Shown: piece after piece, positions 33,219 to 43,899 of the stretch
How positions within the stretch are numbered: position 1 is the first letter of the stretch
Layout of the letters: the number at the start of each line of letters is the position of its first letter
From: Flectonema sp. DT1601
Lineage: Eukaryota; Euglenozoa; Diplonemea; Diplonemida; Diplonemidae
DNA length: 64,000 nucleotides
Assembly: GCA_964019425.1 (NCBI GenBank)
Contig: OZ025842.1
Span: 186,001-250,000 of the forward strand
Direction: 5' to 3'
Position numbers and translations under genes: made by a program
The notes under the pieces: generated by a model
Databases searched by the model: none
What the model was told of the DNA's origin: nothing
What the model saw: the letters and a program-made list of their open reading frames with translations, nothing else

Positions 33219-34217
33219 AATTAAAAGAAACATAAGTAACGATTTTCTGAAAAACAAAAAAACACAAAAAAATTCTTTTTAGAAGAAGAAGTCACTTCAT
33301 TATATTATTAAATAGTTATCTGAAGTCCGAATCTGTCATCAGTTTGCTGTGGTTTTCGTGTTTTGAGAAAATGGGTAGTGAAAAAAAGAAGTTTTTTTTT
33401 TTTTTTTTTTTTCTCCTTTTTTTTTGCGTTATGAAGTAGCTCTCGCCAGTTTCGAAATACGCTCCGATCGATACAGAAAAATGAACGCTCCACAAGCCCA
33501 GACCTTCTTATGCGAAGTAGAACTGTAAGCTTAAGCGTGAAGAAACAATTCAATTCCTGCACCACAAGGCGGGGCAACACGATCAAAAAAAAACAAAAAA
33601 GAATGGGAAAAAAAAAAAAAAAAAAAAAAAATCGGGATTCACTTTCCTCTACTATTTTCTTTTGATTAAACCAAGCAATAAATCCAAAAAACAGGAAAAT
33701 TGTAATAATAATATTTTAAAAAAAAAGAAAAATGAAAAAAAAATTATGTCGTAATGTTTATTAATTTACAAAAAGACATTGAAAACGGTCCCCTGATTGA
33801 CGTCTTGCAAGTAGCGGGGTTTGTTGAAGATATAACTTAAAAATAAAAAAAGATAAAATCGTAGTAGGCTAGAAGGCAGGAAGAACATCCTGTAAAATAA
33901 CAGGGGGATATCGGAAAATGAAAGTAAAATGTTGAATAAAAATGCAAGAAGTCGTACGCTATTAGGAATACTTGACCTTCTTTCATCGGGACAGATGACG
34001 GCCGACCCGGACTAAGAAAAACCTGATAGGCGCGTGTTGCTTTCTTTTCCCATCTTTTTTTTTTTTTTTTTTTTTTTTTTTTGTTCTTTCTTTGGGAAAT
34101 GTCACCATGTATTCAAAAAAAAAAAAAAAAAAATAACTTTAAACCTTATGTCTGAGGGTTTTCTAAAATTAAATAAAAAAAAATAAAAAAAAACTAATAC
34201 AAAGAATGTTAATTAAC
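33219..34217. other. Intergenic, A/T runs
   Basis: T runs at 33391-33412 and 34056-34082, A runs at 33608-33631 and 34118-34132. No gene seen. Confidence 0.6.
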
Positions 34218-34913
34218 TTAAAGTTCTTCAAATTTTCTCTTATTACAAGTAGTCAAGTGATAAAACATTGAAAACAAGTTTAAAATAACTGCTCCGATTA
34301 AAATAAAAAAACTTGGTCCAAATGTTAATTTAGGATCAGTGCTACTTCCGATCGCTAATTCTCCAACGCTTCGGATTCCAGCCGCGTCCAAGTGTTCTAC
34401 AACAGGGTGCTCTGAAGTCACAGGTATCTGATTAGTTTTGTTATTGTTTTTGAACCTGACTTACAACTACTGATACTAAAAAACAACTGCAATACATACT
34501 CTGGTACGATCATAAGTTGCGAGATACAAGATAAAAGTCAAAACAAGAATAAAAAACGACAAAAAGAAAGGTCTAACTTTAGTTCCAGATCCAACAATAA
34601 TGTGATGAAGAGACCAAAGAAGACAAATGACAGATAGAGCTGATGTCGTAAGCAGAACAATTGAGACATTACGAAAGACTTTACAGTCTGACTTGTCTTC
34701 AGCCATGTGACTACATTTAATTTTAGCCATCCACTTTTCAGATTGACTCGCACCTGTACCATCATCAGTTACTTTGTAGCGGATTAATCCAACATTTACC
34801 TTAACATCACCACTTTCATAAGTTAACATATGATCAAGCCACATAGCTACCAACACACACGCTAACGACAATACTAGACCGATAACGGTTCCACGAGGGG
34901 TTCTGAATGCCAT
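34218..34913 (-). CDS. Four-transmembrane protein, amastin/claudin-like, 207 aa
   Basis: Exons 34913-34500 and 34427-34218 join in phase 0 across a 72-nt intron (AGA|GTATGTATTG to ACTAATCAG). An acceptor (ATCCATTCAG) lies 28 nt before the start. Four hydrophobic helices (about 11-28, 76-98, 108-130, 178-198) with a first extracellular loop of about 45 residues and short termini give tetraspan topology. The loop holds Cys-x9-Cys (CSHMAEDKSDC). The amastin signature of Euglenozoa is also Cys-x9-Cys with a basic residue at +7 and D/E/N/T at +9; K and D occupy those positions here, but the aromatic WG core is missing. A claudin-like Trp upstream (EKWMAKIKC) also fits. Surface or plasma-membrane location is likely; amastin affinity is tentative. 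Confidence 0.85.
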
Positions 34914-34944
34914 TTGATTTGTGTGTTCTCTCTTTGTTATTCTG

Positions 34945-35157
34945 AATGGATAATTTATTATAAATAATTAATACAACTAACCAACTGATACAAGAAGAGG
35001 TGCTCCATAACATCAATGAGTTGACCTGAAATTGATGAAAGGAACGGTAATAAATATTTTTTTTCCCCCTCGAAAAACGACAACAGGAAAATCTGACAAA
35101 GCACAGGGTTTGCGTTGACTTTCTTTGAAAAAAGAAAAGGCAAACGGGAGGAGACGG

Positions 35158-35200
<43 letters not shown>

Positions 35201-36486
35201 GGGAAAGGTGTGTGGACTGAACGTTCATATTCCGGAGCAAAAATAAGCAACCAGAAGAAAGGAACAGATCACCACACAAGGGAATGAATTTTATTCACCA
35301 TGAAACCCCATCAACAGGGATCACTTGTAAACGAAACTCCAACATTTCTGATTGCACACAACCTCCACCCACTTTTTTAACGAAAGAAGGGATTCGTAAC
35401 ATGTGTTGACAAACAACAAGAGGGGAAAGAAAAGATTCTGACGCTGAACAATAATACAACAAATCATAGAAACAAGGAAAGCAGGGAAAACAATGACAAA
35501 GGGAGGACATCTAAATTAGTAAAAACTGCAAACTAACTACACAGAAAGGAGGCATGAATATCCACCAGCGAGTCGCTTCCTTAGACGCATGATGATCCAC
35601 AGGGATATTATTTTGTATAAAAAAAAATATATTAAATTTGTTTTCAGTAGTTTTTTTTTAACAGGCCTTTGCTATACTGGAATGGCACCGCGGACACTTC
35701 AGGAAACTTGTTCCACCCTACCAAAGACATTAGTCCTCGGCTATTGGTGCATCATAGAAAATATAGACTTTTAGACAGTTTTTTGCTTCGTAGATTGTCT
35801 GCAGGTCGAAATAGAAATTTTTAGTTAGTTAGCAAAATACAAACTGATGACTACGAGAGGGGTCTGGGTAGCCCGCATCAGTAAGGACCCAATCGCGAAG
35901 ATTGTAGTTTTAAGTTAGTTAAACAGGGTGCCAACCCCCCAGGGAGCAAAAAAAAAAAAAATAAAATAAACCTTTCGCATAATAATATATAAAAATAAAA
36001 AAATTTGAAAAAAAAGAAATCATTGCAATAGTGTTATGTGGGTTATGTGGGGTTAAACGGGGTACAGAAAAAGGCGAAATTTTTTTAAAAAATTAAAAAT
36101 AAATACACACTCGCACTCCAAGAAGCAACTGGAGGACACTCAAAATTCATATTTGAGTAAGCAAAAAAAGGGGGGATTAACTGTTTGATTTTGTACGTAA
36201 AATATAAATGTTTTGTATCATAAAAAACATAACGATAATTTAACATTAGTTCTGAGATATAGTGACTAGCAAAAAAAGGGGGAGAAAGCTGCAAATCTTT
36301 TGTAGAACAATTTCACGATTTGAAAATGTTTGTCAACCGAAAGGCTCGAACTCTCTTTCGGTTGACGAATTTAGTATTTTATATCGGAACATCTGACAAA
36401 CAAGAAAGGGGCTTGCAAAAAAAATAGTCTGCGATTAACGGATTCAGACGAAATTAAATCACAATTACAATGGATCGCATTTTTTT
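34945..36486. other. Intergenic with longest A run and a hairpin
   Basis: Contains an A run of 42 at 35158-35199, the longest in the window, and a perfect hairpin at 36332-36366. The stretch 35290-35560 has more even composition but no splice-supported gene. Confidence 0.6.
36332..36366. repeat. Perfect 12-bp inverted repeat (hairpin)
   Basis: GTCAACCGAAAG and its exact reverse complement CTTTCGGTTGAC are separated by 11 nt. It lies between the amastin-like gene and the phosphatase gene. Confidence 0.85.
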
Positions 36487-36785
36487 TAGTTGTAAGGAAG
36501 AAAAAAGAAAGAAAAAAAAAGAGGAAAAAAAAGACTGAATTAATTTTTTTTTGACAAAAAATCAATTTAATCGCACATCCAATCGCAAGAAGTAATTGTC
36601 ACATCAATAATCCCTCACATAACACAAATACCGGGAATGTGTTCTACCAGTATCCCCCTATCTAATCATTGCCTCGTGGGAGAATCCATTACTACTTGCT
36701 AGTCTTCATTGACTCTGGAGTTTGGTTTGGTTGTGGAACTGAACTATTCCTTAATGTGTACACAGGATCTTCTTCAACATCAAGA
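36487..36785 (-). pseudogene. Decayed tandem copy of the 3' end of the FCP1-like phosphatase gene
   Basis: This segment parallels 36786-37115 from the shared opening AGTTGTAAGGAA, through AATTTAATCGCACAT, ACCGGGAATGTGTTCTACCA and the coding stretch ending TTAATGTGTACACAGGAT. Minus-strand translation near 36770-36690 gives PVYTLRNSSVPQPN, against PVYTLKNGSAPRPN in the intact gene. The part coding for the last 30 residues is missing or scrambled and a stop follows soon after. The copy has no phosphatase core, so it is a partial duplication left as debris (or, less likely, an alternative terminal exon). Confidence 0.8.
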
Positions 36786-36940
36786 TAGTTGTAAGGAAAG
36801 AGAGAGAAGGAAAAAATTTTTAACCGAATTGAAATTTGACTATTAATTTAATCGCACATTTTCAAAATCGCAAGAAAGTTATCGTCGCATCACATAACAC
36901 AAAAATACCGGGAATGTGTTCTACCAGTATCCCTTAATTT

Positions 36941-37903
36941 TTAAACAGCCACATTATTGATCCAGTCATTGTGATAAGAGCCACCAGGTGATATCGCGAT
37001 GTTTAACGAAACCGAATCTTGGGGGAGATCGGTTGCTACTCGCAAGTCTCTATTGACTCTGGGATTTGGTCGTGGAGCTGAACCATTCTTTAATGTGTAC
37101 ACAGGATACATATCACCTAAATCCGTTAACATTTCTTGAACATGAAGGTCTTGAGAGTATTCAAGGAATGCTGGAACAGTCATCTTGCTGTCTACCAGAG
37201 CTGCTAAAAAGTTTATAATAGTCGGGATGGTCCCATCAGCGTGTTCTCCCCCTTCGTAATCTGTTACTAGGATTCCATTCTTTGGATTACCTCGAATACA
37301 GTCAGGTGTGTTCTCAATTATTAATATTTGATTCATATCTCTTCCTAACATGCTGAGGTCTTTTTGATATCCAGCACATCCTGTGAACCATTTCTTGTGT
37401 CTGTAAACACAATGTTCAATAGCTCCTTTCGGATCGATGTTGTGAACGATTGTCTGCGCGTAGGCTTTTACACCCGCAGTCCAAACAACAGTCTCGCAGT
37501 GATCTTTAAGAAAGTCAAGAAGTAGATCAATATGGGGACGTGCGTATAGAGGTCCTTCTCTAGCGTATATCAGAGTCTCATCCAGGTCGAGAACGATTGT
37601 TATTTTATCCTTCGCATCTCTTCTCTTTGGTGGAATCATATTTTTAGTTGGTTCATGAATCATTGAGGGAGCTCTTCCTCTTGGTTTTCTATTTTTCATT
37701 GCTCGGTATTCATCTCTAAAAGATATTCCACGACGTCTTTGTCCACCCTTCTTATTGTGACTGTCATTCGGATCTAAGTCTAATGCATTTAAAGCTTTTT
37801 CTATATATTGCTTCGGCGTGAATTGTGGTTGTAATGGAGTTTGTCCCGACCTCTCTCTTGACAGCACGCTTTCCGTGGATTCAACACAAGTGGTACCAAC
37901 CAT
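36941..37903 (-). CDS. FCP1/SCP-type (HAD superfamily) protein phosphatase, 320 aa
   Basis: ATG at 37903 follows an acceptor (CCTCTTTTAG, 37935-37937) by 31 nt. Residues about 100-265 form an NLI-interacting-factor/FCP1 homology domain: the catalytic DLDETL motif (ITIVLDLDETLIYA), then ARPHIDLLLDFL, VVWTAGVKAYA, and ILIIENTPD followed by a phosphate-site Asp region (ILVTDYEGG). These enzymes use the first Asp as nucleophile; known members act on the RNA polymerase II CTD or other phosphoproteins, or (TIM50) serve in mitochondrial import. The 90-residue N-terminus is Arg/Lys-rich and disordered; the C-terminal 50 residues are unique. No membrane segment, so nuclear or cytosolic SCP-like is preferred over TIM50. 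Single exon. A broken copy of its 3' end lies immediately downstream. Confidence 0.92.
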   Translation of the reverse strand: MVGTTCVESTESVLSRERSGQTPLQPQFTPKQYIEKALNALDLDPNDSHNKKGGQRRRGISFRDEYRAMKNRKPRGRAPSMIHEPTKNMIPPKRRDAKDKITIVLDLDETLIYAREGPLYARPHIDLLLDFLKDHCETVVWTAGVKAYAQTIVHNIDPKGAIEHCVYRHKKWFTGCAGYQKDLSMLGRDMNQILIIENTPDCIRGNPKNGILVTDYEGGEHADGTIPTIINFLAALVDSKMTVPAFLEYSQDLHVQEMLTDLGDMYPVYTLKNGSAPRPNPRVNRDLRVATDLPQDSVSLNIAISPGGSYHNDWINNVAV

Positions 37904-37937
37904 GTTTTTTTTCTTTCTTTTTTATATTAAATACCTA

Positions 37938-38994
37938 AAAGAGGAATAACTATCACGTTATTTGTTTATATTTTATTTTCTCCGAACTGAACACATCAGA
38001 GTGAATACCGAAAACTATTAGACAAGTTAGCTGAAGCAGCAAAATAGGAGAGGAAGGTGGAAATGGAAGGCTGGGGCAATAAAAAAAAAAAAAAATCAAA
38101 AAAAAAAAAAAAAAAAAAACGCCAAACCGTAGTCGGTCTGGGATGGTGCACCCGACAGAGGAAAAAACAAAAAGTAACAATAAAAAGAGTGAAAAAATAT
38201 GATGTGAAAATGTTCTTTTTTTTTTTTTTTTTTTTCGTTTTGAATTTTGAAAAAAATAAAATAAAACGAAGTAAGATGAGAAAGGATAAATCTTCTTTCC
38301 TACAACCATACGTAAGAAGAAATTAAAAAGAGTAATCTGCACTTGAGGCTGGTAATTCTCAGCAAAATACTTATTCAGGTGCGTGATTGGCGATTCTACT
38401 AATAAGGTTGAAACTAAGTTACGTTTGTAATATGTTATGAAAAAAAAGTGATTGGTTGACAGTTTTACGACTGTCAACCTTTTTTCTTCAACAAAGAAAA
38501 AAAGTATTTTTCAAAAAAAAAAAAAAAAGACAAAAAAAAAAAAAACATATGGAACAAAAAGTATGCTTGATTGAACAATAAACTTTATCTTGATAACAAT
38601 TCACGCGCGAGGAACTTTGTGTACGCCGTTCGTTTTATTTCGTTTTTTTTCTTTGCGGGGGAAAATGCAGCTACTTTATCCACAGGAATGATAAAGACTA
38701 ATTGACTTTGTTGCTACCTTTGCATTCTTGCAAAGAACACGTCAATATAGCTGATGTGTTTTTTAATCTTGCACACTTCAACCATCCTCATCACCCTTCC
38801 AGCAGCGGTCCACTCAAGGATCACTCAAAACACAATAAACGGAAACAAGACGGAACACGCAGGTAGGATAAAGAAATTGTCCTCTTGTGAGGACATTTTA
38901 AACGGAGTAATACCAAAATAGGAACAGTTTCGAACAGAATTTTCATACAAAGAAAGTTTCATATATCACGCAACAAAATTACAGAGGTGCTTTT
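37938..38994. other. Intergenic with hairpin and A/T runs
   Basis: A and T runs at 38080-38118, 38215-38235 and 38514-38545, plus the hairpin at 38454-38479. No gene seen. Confidence 0.6.
38454..38479. repeat. 10-bp hairpin followed by T run
   Basis: GGTTGACAGT and ACTGTCAACC are perfect arms around a 6-nt loop, followed on the plus strand by TTTTTT. It shares the GGTTGAC core with the hairpin at 36332. It could act in RNA processing or be chance. Confidence 0.7.
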
Positions 38995-40404
38995 TTATGT
39001 AAAGATCTGAACCCGATGAAGAATTGCTTTCCTACAAAGAGGACAATCTCTCAATTGTTTACTACATTCCATACACGAACAGAGGTGTCTACAAGGGAAA
39101 AAGACGATATTCTTTTCCTCAGAGAAACACACAAGACATTCAGGCTTTTGAATCTCTTCCTCAGCTGAAATCGGTGATGGAATCATCGCAGTTTCAGCCG
39201 GCCAGATTGTGTGATCAGTGATAGTAACTGGAACTGGTGAAGTACTTCTGCTGGTGTCAGAGACGTCTTCAATTTGAACATCACTTTCAATTTGATGTGA
39301 CGGCTGTACGATCTCATCCGAGACAATCGACATTAATATCTGTTTGTTTGTTTGTTTTATGATTACTAAAACATACAAACTTATTAACAAGAATAATAGA
39401 CATACTTCGGAATTATTCTCCTCGTTTTCATTTCTCACAACAATAGGAGGTGGAGGTACCTCGAATATAGAGTCCAACTGTAAATCTTGCATACGCTCTC
39501 TCATGTCAGAATTGATTCCAGCTCTCTCACATATTCTCATAATCTTAATTAACTTTTCTATGTAACCGTGTTCATCTATTGTACGAGTTATTGATCGATT
39601 TCCGAATGAGAAGACAAGTGTTCTGTCTTCATATGCACCAACATAAGCTATTTTAGTAACCGGATGTTGCCAATGGTTATTTATGAATAATTCAATTCTC
39701 CCATTACGACAGAGACAGACTTTCACATTATTTTCAAACGAAATCTTGTGATCTCCCTCACCAGCAGACGCCAACAGTAAATCATCAGCACTCGGTTCTG
39801 ACACGGCAGTTGGTGAAGTGTACGGATCTGGATTAGCAGCGGCGGCAGCTTTTTTCTTTTTCTTACTAAAAGGTGATAGCGACCCAAGAGAAAGTCCAGC
39901 TAATGCAATTTTTATACCTTTCACAGAAACAGATCTCCTCCTCGCTATCGCACTTGGTGTTGTTGGAGGTGAAGCATGTGGAGTGTTAACGTCATCTTGA
40001 ATACCATCTTCAGATGGAGGAGTCGGTGGCTGAATTGCTGAGTCCGTCGGAGTTGCTGCTTCTGGATTAGCGAGTTTCTCAATTTGTCGTAACGTGTCTG
40101 AACTTAATAATCCACTCGCCCAGGTCCGTCTAGACTTCTTACCCAATAAAATCCTCCCCTCTATTGGTCTAATTTGAAGTATTCTTCCAACCCAGTGAGA
40201 AGAAGTAAACATTTCTAGATTGCCATTCGTCATCCGAATTACTTCCGTCTCGTCTTTCCATGAGCAGACATCACCGCGGGAAGTTGAAGCTTCAACTGCT
40301 CGCTCAGGGGGTTCTTCCTCACGACTTCCTGATTGCGGCATTACACATGAATGCGCGTAGTGCTCATTCAATGCAACTGTGCTGCATACTCGACATTTAA
40401 GCAT
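38995..40404 (-). CDS. RING-finger protein (probable E3 ubiquitin ligase), 447 aa
   Basis: I start at 40404 (MLKCRVCSTVALNEHYAHSC) because an acceptor (CCACCCCCGCAG, 40419-40421) lies 14 nt upstream; the longer frame up to 40557 would be leader. Exon 1 is 40404-39406 and exon 2 39339-38995, around a 66-nt intron (GAA|GTATGTCT to AACAAACAG). The N-terminus has a C-x2-C / H-x-C zinc-binding pattern. Two copies of a 60-70 residue domain follow (NGNLEMFTSSHWVGRILQIR and NGRIELFINNHWQHPVTKIA), flanking a Pro/Thr-rich and Lys-rich linker. The C-terminal C3HC4 RING (CLVCFSEEKNIVFFPCRHLC; CPLCRKAI) resembles the IAP/MULAN class that sits at the extreme C-terminus. The substrate is unknown; the duplicated domain may bind it. 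Confidence 0.9.
   Translation of the reverse strand: MLKCRVCSTVALNEHYAHSCVMPQSGSREEEPPERAVEASTSRGDVCSWKDETEVIRMTNGNLEMFTSSHWVGRILQIRPIEGRILLGKKSRRTWASGLLSSDTLRQIEKLANPEAATPTDSAIQPPTPPSEDGIQDDVNTPHASPPTTPSAIARRRSVSVKGIKIALAGLSLGSLSPFSKKKKKAAAAANPDPYTSPTAVSEPSADDLLLASAGEGDHKISFENNVKVCLCRNGRIELFINNHWQHPVTKIAYVGAYEDRTLVFSFGNRSITRTIDEHGYIEKLIKIMRICERAGINSDMRERMQDLQLDSIFEVPPPPIVVRNENEENNSEVCLLFLLISLYVLVIIKQTNKQILMSIVSDEIVQPSHQIESDVQIEDVSDTSRSTSPVPVTITDHTIWPAETAMIPSPISAEEEIQKPECLVCFSEEKNIVFFPCRHLCSCMECSKQLRDCPLCRKAILHRVQIFT
39340..39405 (-). other. 66-nt intron without in-frame stop in the RING gene
   Basis: Donor GTATGTCTA and acceptor AAACAAACAAACAG match other introns here. Its length is a multiple of three and the flanking frame runs through it, so retained transcripts would stay translatable. 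Confidence 0.8.
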
Positions 40405-40421
40405 TTTAAGAAGAGGGACTG

Positions 40422-43400
40422 CGGGGGTGGTTAATATGATTACCCAGAATGAGCTATGGCTGGTGTCCGTATGAATGCGGCTACTGCTATAAGAAATAAT
40501 ACTTAGCACAAGTAAAAAAATTATAGAGTAAGCTCTGCAAGTCTTTCGAGACAACATGCGAAGGAGTGGGGGAGGAAATGTGACCCAGACAGGGGAAGGG
40601 AGACGATACTAATTTTTTTTTTTTTTAAAGTTTTGTACTACGAGGAATAACAATAAGTTTTGAACTACGAGGGGAAATAAAAAGGGAAAGCGGGGGAGAT
40701 TCCTTGCAAAAAATAAAAACATCTTTATTATTATTATTATTATTATTTTTTTCTCGCTTATTACATGTTTTGCTCGATTAACTATCTTTTAACGCTAAAG
40801 ACAAGTAATGAAGTTTTTTTTTTTTTTTTTTTTTTTTTCCTTAGTACTTTCGTTAAGCTTTCAGAGGGGAACAGACGATTTTAACTTGAAGCGATTACGA
40901 GTTAGTAGTATGGGAGGGAGGCAAAAAAACCAACGCTCACAAGTGTTTCTTCCCAAAGTTTTTTTTTTTCAAAAGCAGTAAATCTACTACTTTTTTTTTT
41001 TTTTTTTGGTATTTCCTCCTCTACTGGATATAAACCAAACTAGAAAAAACAAATGGCTACGTTGAAGAGAAATGGGAAAAACAAAAAAAAAAAAAAAAAA
41101 TTACTTCAATACAAGCGTTAAAATAAGAATCCAACAAGTGTCATCCCTACTCCCAAAAATCATACATCGACCCCTGAGCAATATGCAAAACCGAAGGGGA
41201 TAATATAGTAACAAAGATGCATAAAAAGTAATAAAAAAAAATTACACCTGCAAGGGAAAAACCCATATACAGCGCGTCGAGTGATGAAGCTTGCAGCCAC
41301 TGTTTCTAGTTGAAAATACAAAAAGAAAATGTTAAACTGGAGTGTAACAACTATCATCGAATAACTTCACCAAACGGAAATAGAGATACGCAAGGATAGG
41401 GGAACGGTGAAGGAGTTGTGCGACCGAAATATGCAGAGGGGAAAAACTAGCAAAACAGATTCTCGAAGAATCAAGAAGCTGTGCATCATCCGTATGAAGG
41501 TCTCATAAGCACACCCTTACCGAACTAAAACTTAAAGATGGAAGGAAAAAAGAAAAAAAGGAACTACGGGAATGCATTCTTTTTATAAAAAGTACCTTGA
41601 GAAGAAATCTCCCTATTTCAAAGTACTCAGACTGAATGCGGTGGGTGAAGTTGACCTGTCCACACACACTTCCCATAAATTCCGATAAAGTAGCGAAAAG
41701 CAAGTCTCGTAACAAGCTTCAGTTCTATCACAAAATATTTATTTCATATTTCTTACACATCAGCCTCACAGCTTGAAGTAGAGAACAGTTTAAATTCGGG
41801 GAGTCCACAGTAAAAAACTGTGACTCTTTTAACATAAAAACTGCAAAGGCTATCAGCAGCTATTGTGTGTTGCTACATGTCACACGTCTCATTAGAAAAT
41901 GGGTTTTTTTTTTGGTGTGGTAAAGATTAAAACTACCATGCCCTCCCTGTTAGCAGCTGCATCACACGATTTCAGTGTGGTCCAACCACGTGCCAAATAA
42001 TTACTTAAAATAATTGGCGGCACTTGTTCTCAACTTTTAAAGAAGATTTTTTTATCACAATTTTTTTGTTTACTTTTCTTTTTCTTTTTTCTTGTTGTAC
42101 TTCAAAGAACAGCGTGTGCTCTACAGGTGTCCGATCTCAAAGAAGACGTCACATGCCACAACCACTAGCTGTGCATAGTACAAAAAAAAAGATAATAATA
42201 TAGGGGGGGTAAAAGTTATAAAATAACAAGGAAAACAGCTCGAGGGAAGGGAAATGGAAAAAAAAAAAAAAAAAAAAACAGAACATGGGAAGGGGAAGAA
42301 AAGTTAAAAATTACCTGTCGGGACACTTAATAAGGGGGTTTCTGGAATGTGATAGAGAGAGGTAGACACTACGTTCACCTTTTTTCAACTGGGTATGAGC
42401 AAAGCTGACTTTTACACATAAATTGTAAGCAGGCATCCAATATTTGCTTTTTCCTTGAAGTTATACGCTAGGTCCCTCCGTAATATCTACCACTTTCTAC
42501 TTAAACGGTTTTTTGGGAGGTGAATCCACAGGAAAGAGAGCAGAAAAAAGAAATAAAATAAAAAAGAAAAGAAACATCTCAAAAAAAAAGTTATATTTCT
42601 TTTGTTTCACAAATGTAATAATTTTTTTTTTCTTATCTATTATCTTGTTCATTTCAATGGAGAAATTTTAGTCGGTAAGAATTCCGGTGTACCTTATTCA
42701 CTTTTTTTTAGGAGAAAGTATCGCAGAAAAGAAAATACTGGAAAAAAAAAGGCTTTTTAAAAGAAAAAAAAAAAAAAAAACGGAAAAATATCACCCTCAG
42801 CTACCTTCCATTCCGAATTCAGTACCATGCGCAGCTCTAAGTTTTTAAAGGATCTGAAGAAAGAACTACATACACGTTGCTTGATCAATGAAGTCAGAAA
42901 ACAATAACGAAATGACAGCAATTTAATTTCATTATAACAATTTCCGATTAGACAGAACAAAGGAGCGCGTTCCATACTATAACACGCAAAAAGACGCAAA
43001 ATAACAAAAAAAAGAAGGAAATTTAGCCTACTTTGAAGAGATGCAGAAGTTTTTTTTTATTTTTATTTTTTTTTTTATATAATACTGAGACACCTTATAA
43101 GGATGTGTAAGGCTGTTGCTCTTATTTTTTATTTTATTTTTTTTTTTTTGCCTTGGGCTTGTTTCTGAGGGGAGATGGTATCTTTTCTACAACATGAGAT
43201 ACGTTTCCGTAAAACGATATTCTATTTCTTGATAGTACCCGGACCCCAAGCTGTGGTACAGCAACTATTTAAAGGGGAAACGTACATTTAGAAAAAAAAG
43301 AATTGGCTTTATCTTAAACTATACAGAAAATAGTAATATAACACCGTGATGTTTTGTTTGTGCACGAAAACCCGTGAACCGACTTAAAAGAACGAATAAA

Positions 43401-43899
43401 AAGAAAAGGCTTTTTTTAATTTACCTAAACATCAGTTTCCATCTTATGTGAGTTGGTGTGGGGTAAGGGTTTTTTTTTTTTTTTTTTAGCTATTAGGTGG
43501 CTTATATGGGAAATTTCCTTGTTAGTTTTTTTTTTTTTTTTTTTTTTTGTTTCTTTCTTTCTTTCTTTTTTTTCGTTGGTCAAGGAAACACACCGCCTAG
43601 TACCCATGCCCAGACAAAACGAATTGCCTTTGCCAACGAGGAGTGAAATTGTTGTTTAGTAAGCTCTACTAGAGGGATATCTGGTAGGAAGGTTCTCATA
43701 ATGGCATTCATATCATAGTAGGGGAGCGGAATGGATGGAAGGACAAAAGAAGAAGTGTAGAACAGTAAAAGCATTCCTACTTTTTTTTTTTTTTTTTTTT
43801 CCCCTTTTCCCTTTTATTAAAAAAAAAAGAAAAGAGAAAAAAGAAAAAAAATAAAATAAATAGGACACGCATTAAGTTCTCTCCTCTCTGTTAATATTT
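40422..43899. other. Intergenic region of about 3.5 kb
   Basis: A/T homopolymer runs (for example 40814-40838, 41083-41100, 42258-42279, 43527-43548, 43781-43800), a TAT microsatellite at 40728-40748 and one AATATAACACC word (43335-43345). No frame on either strand shows coding-like composition with splice support. Confidence 0.6.

Noticed and set aside
40405-40557. Upstream extension of the RING protein (hydrophobic N-terminus)
   Set aside because: An acceptor CAG at 40419-40421 falls inside it, so the stretch is most likely removed or untranslated; its composition is also unlike the rest.
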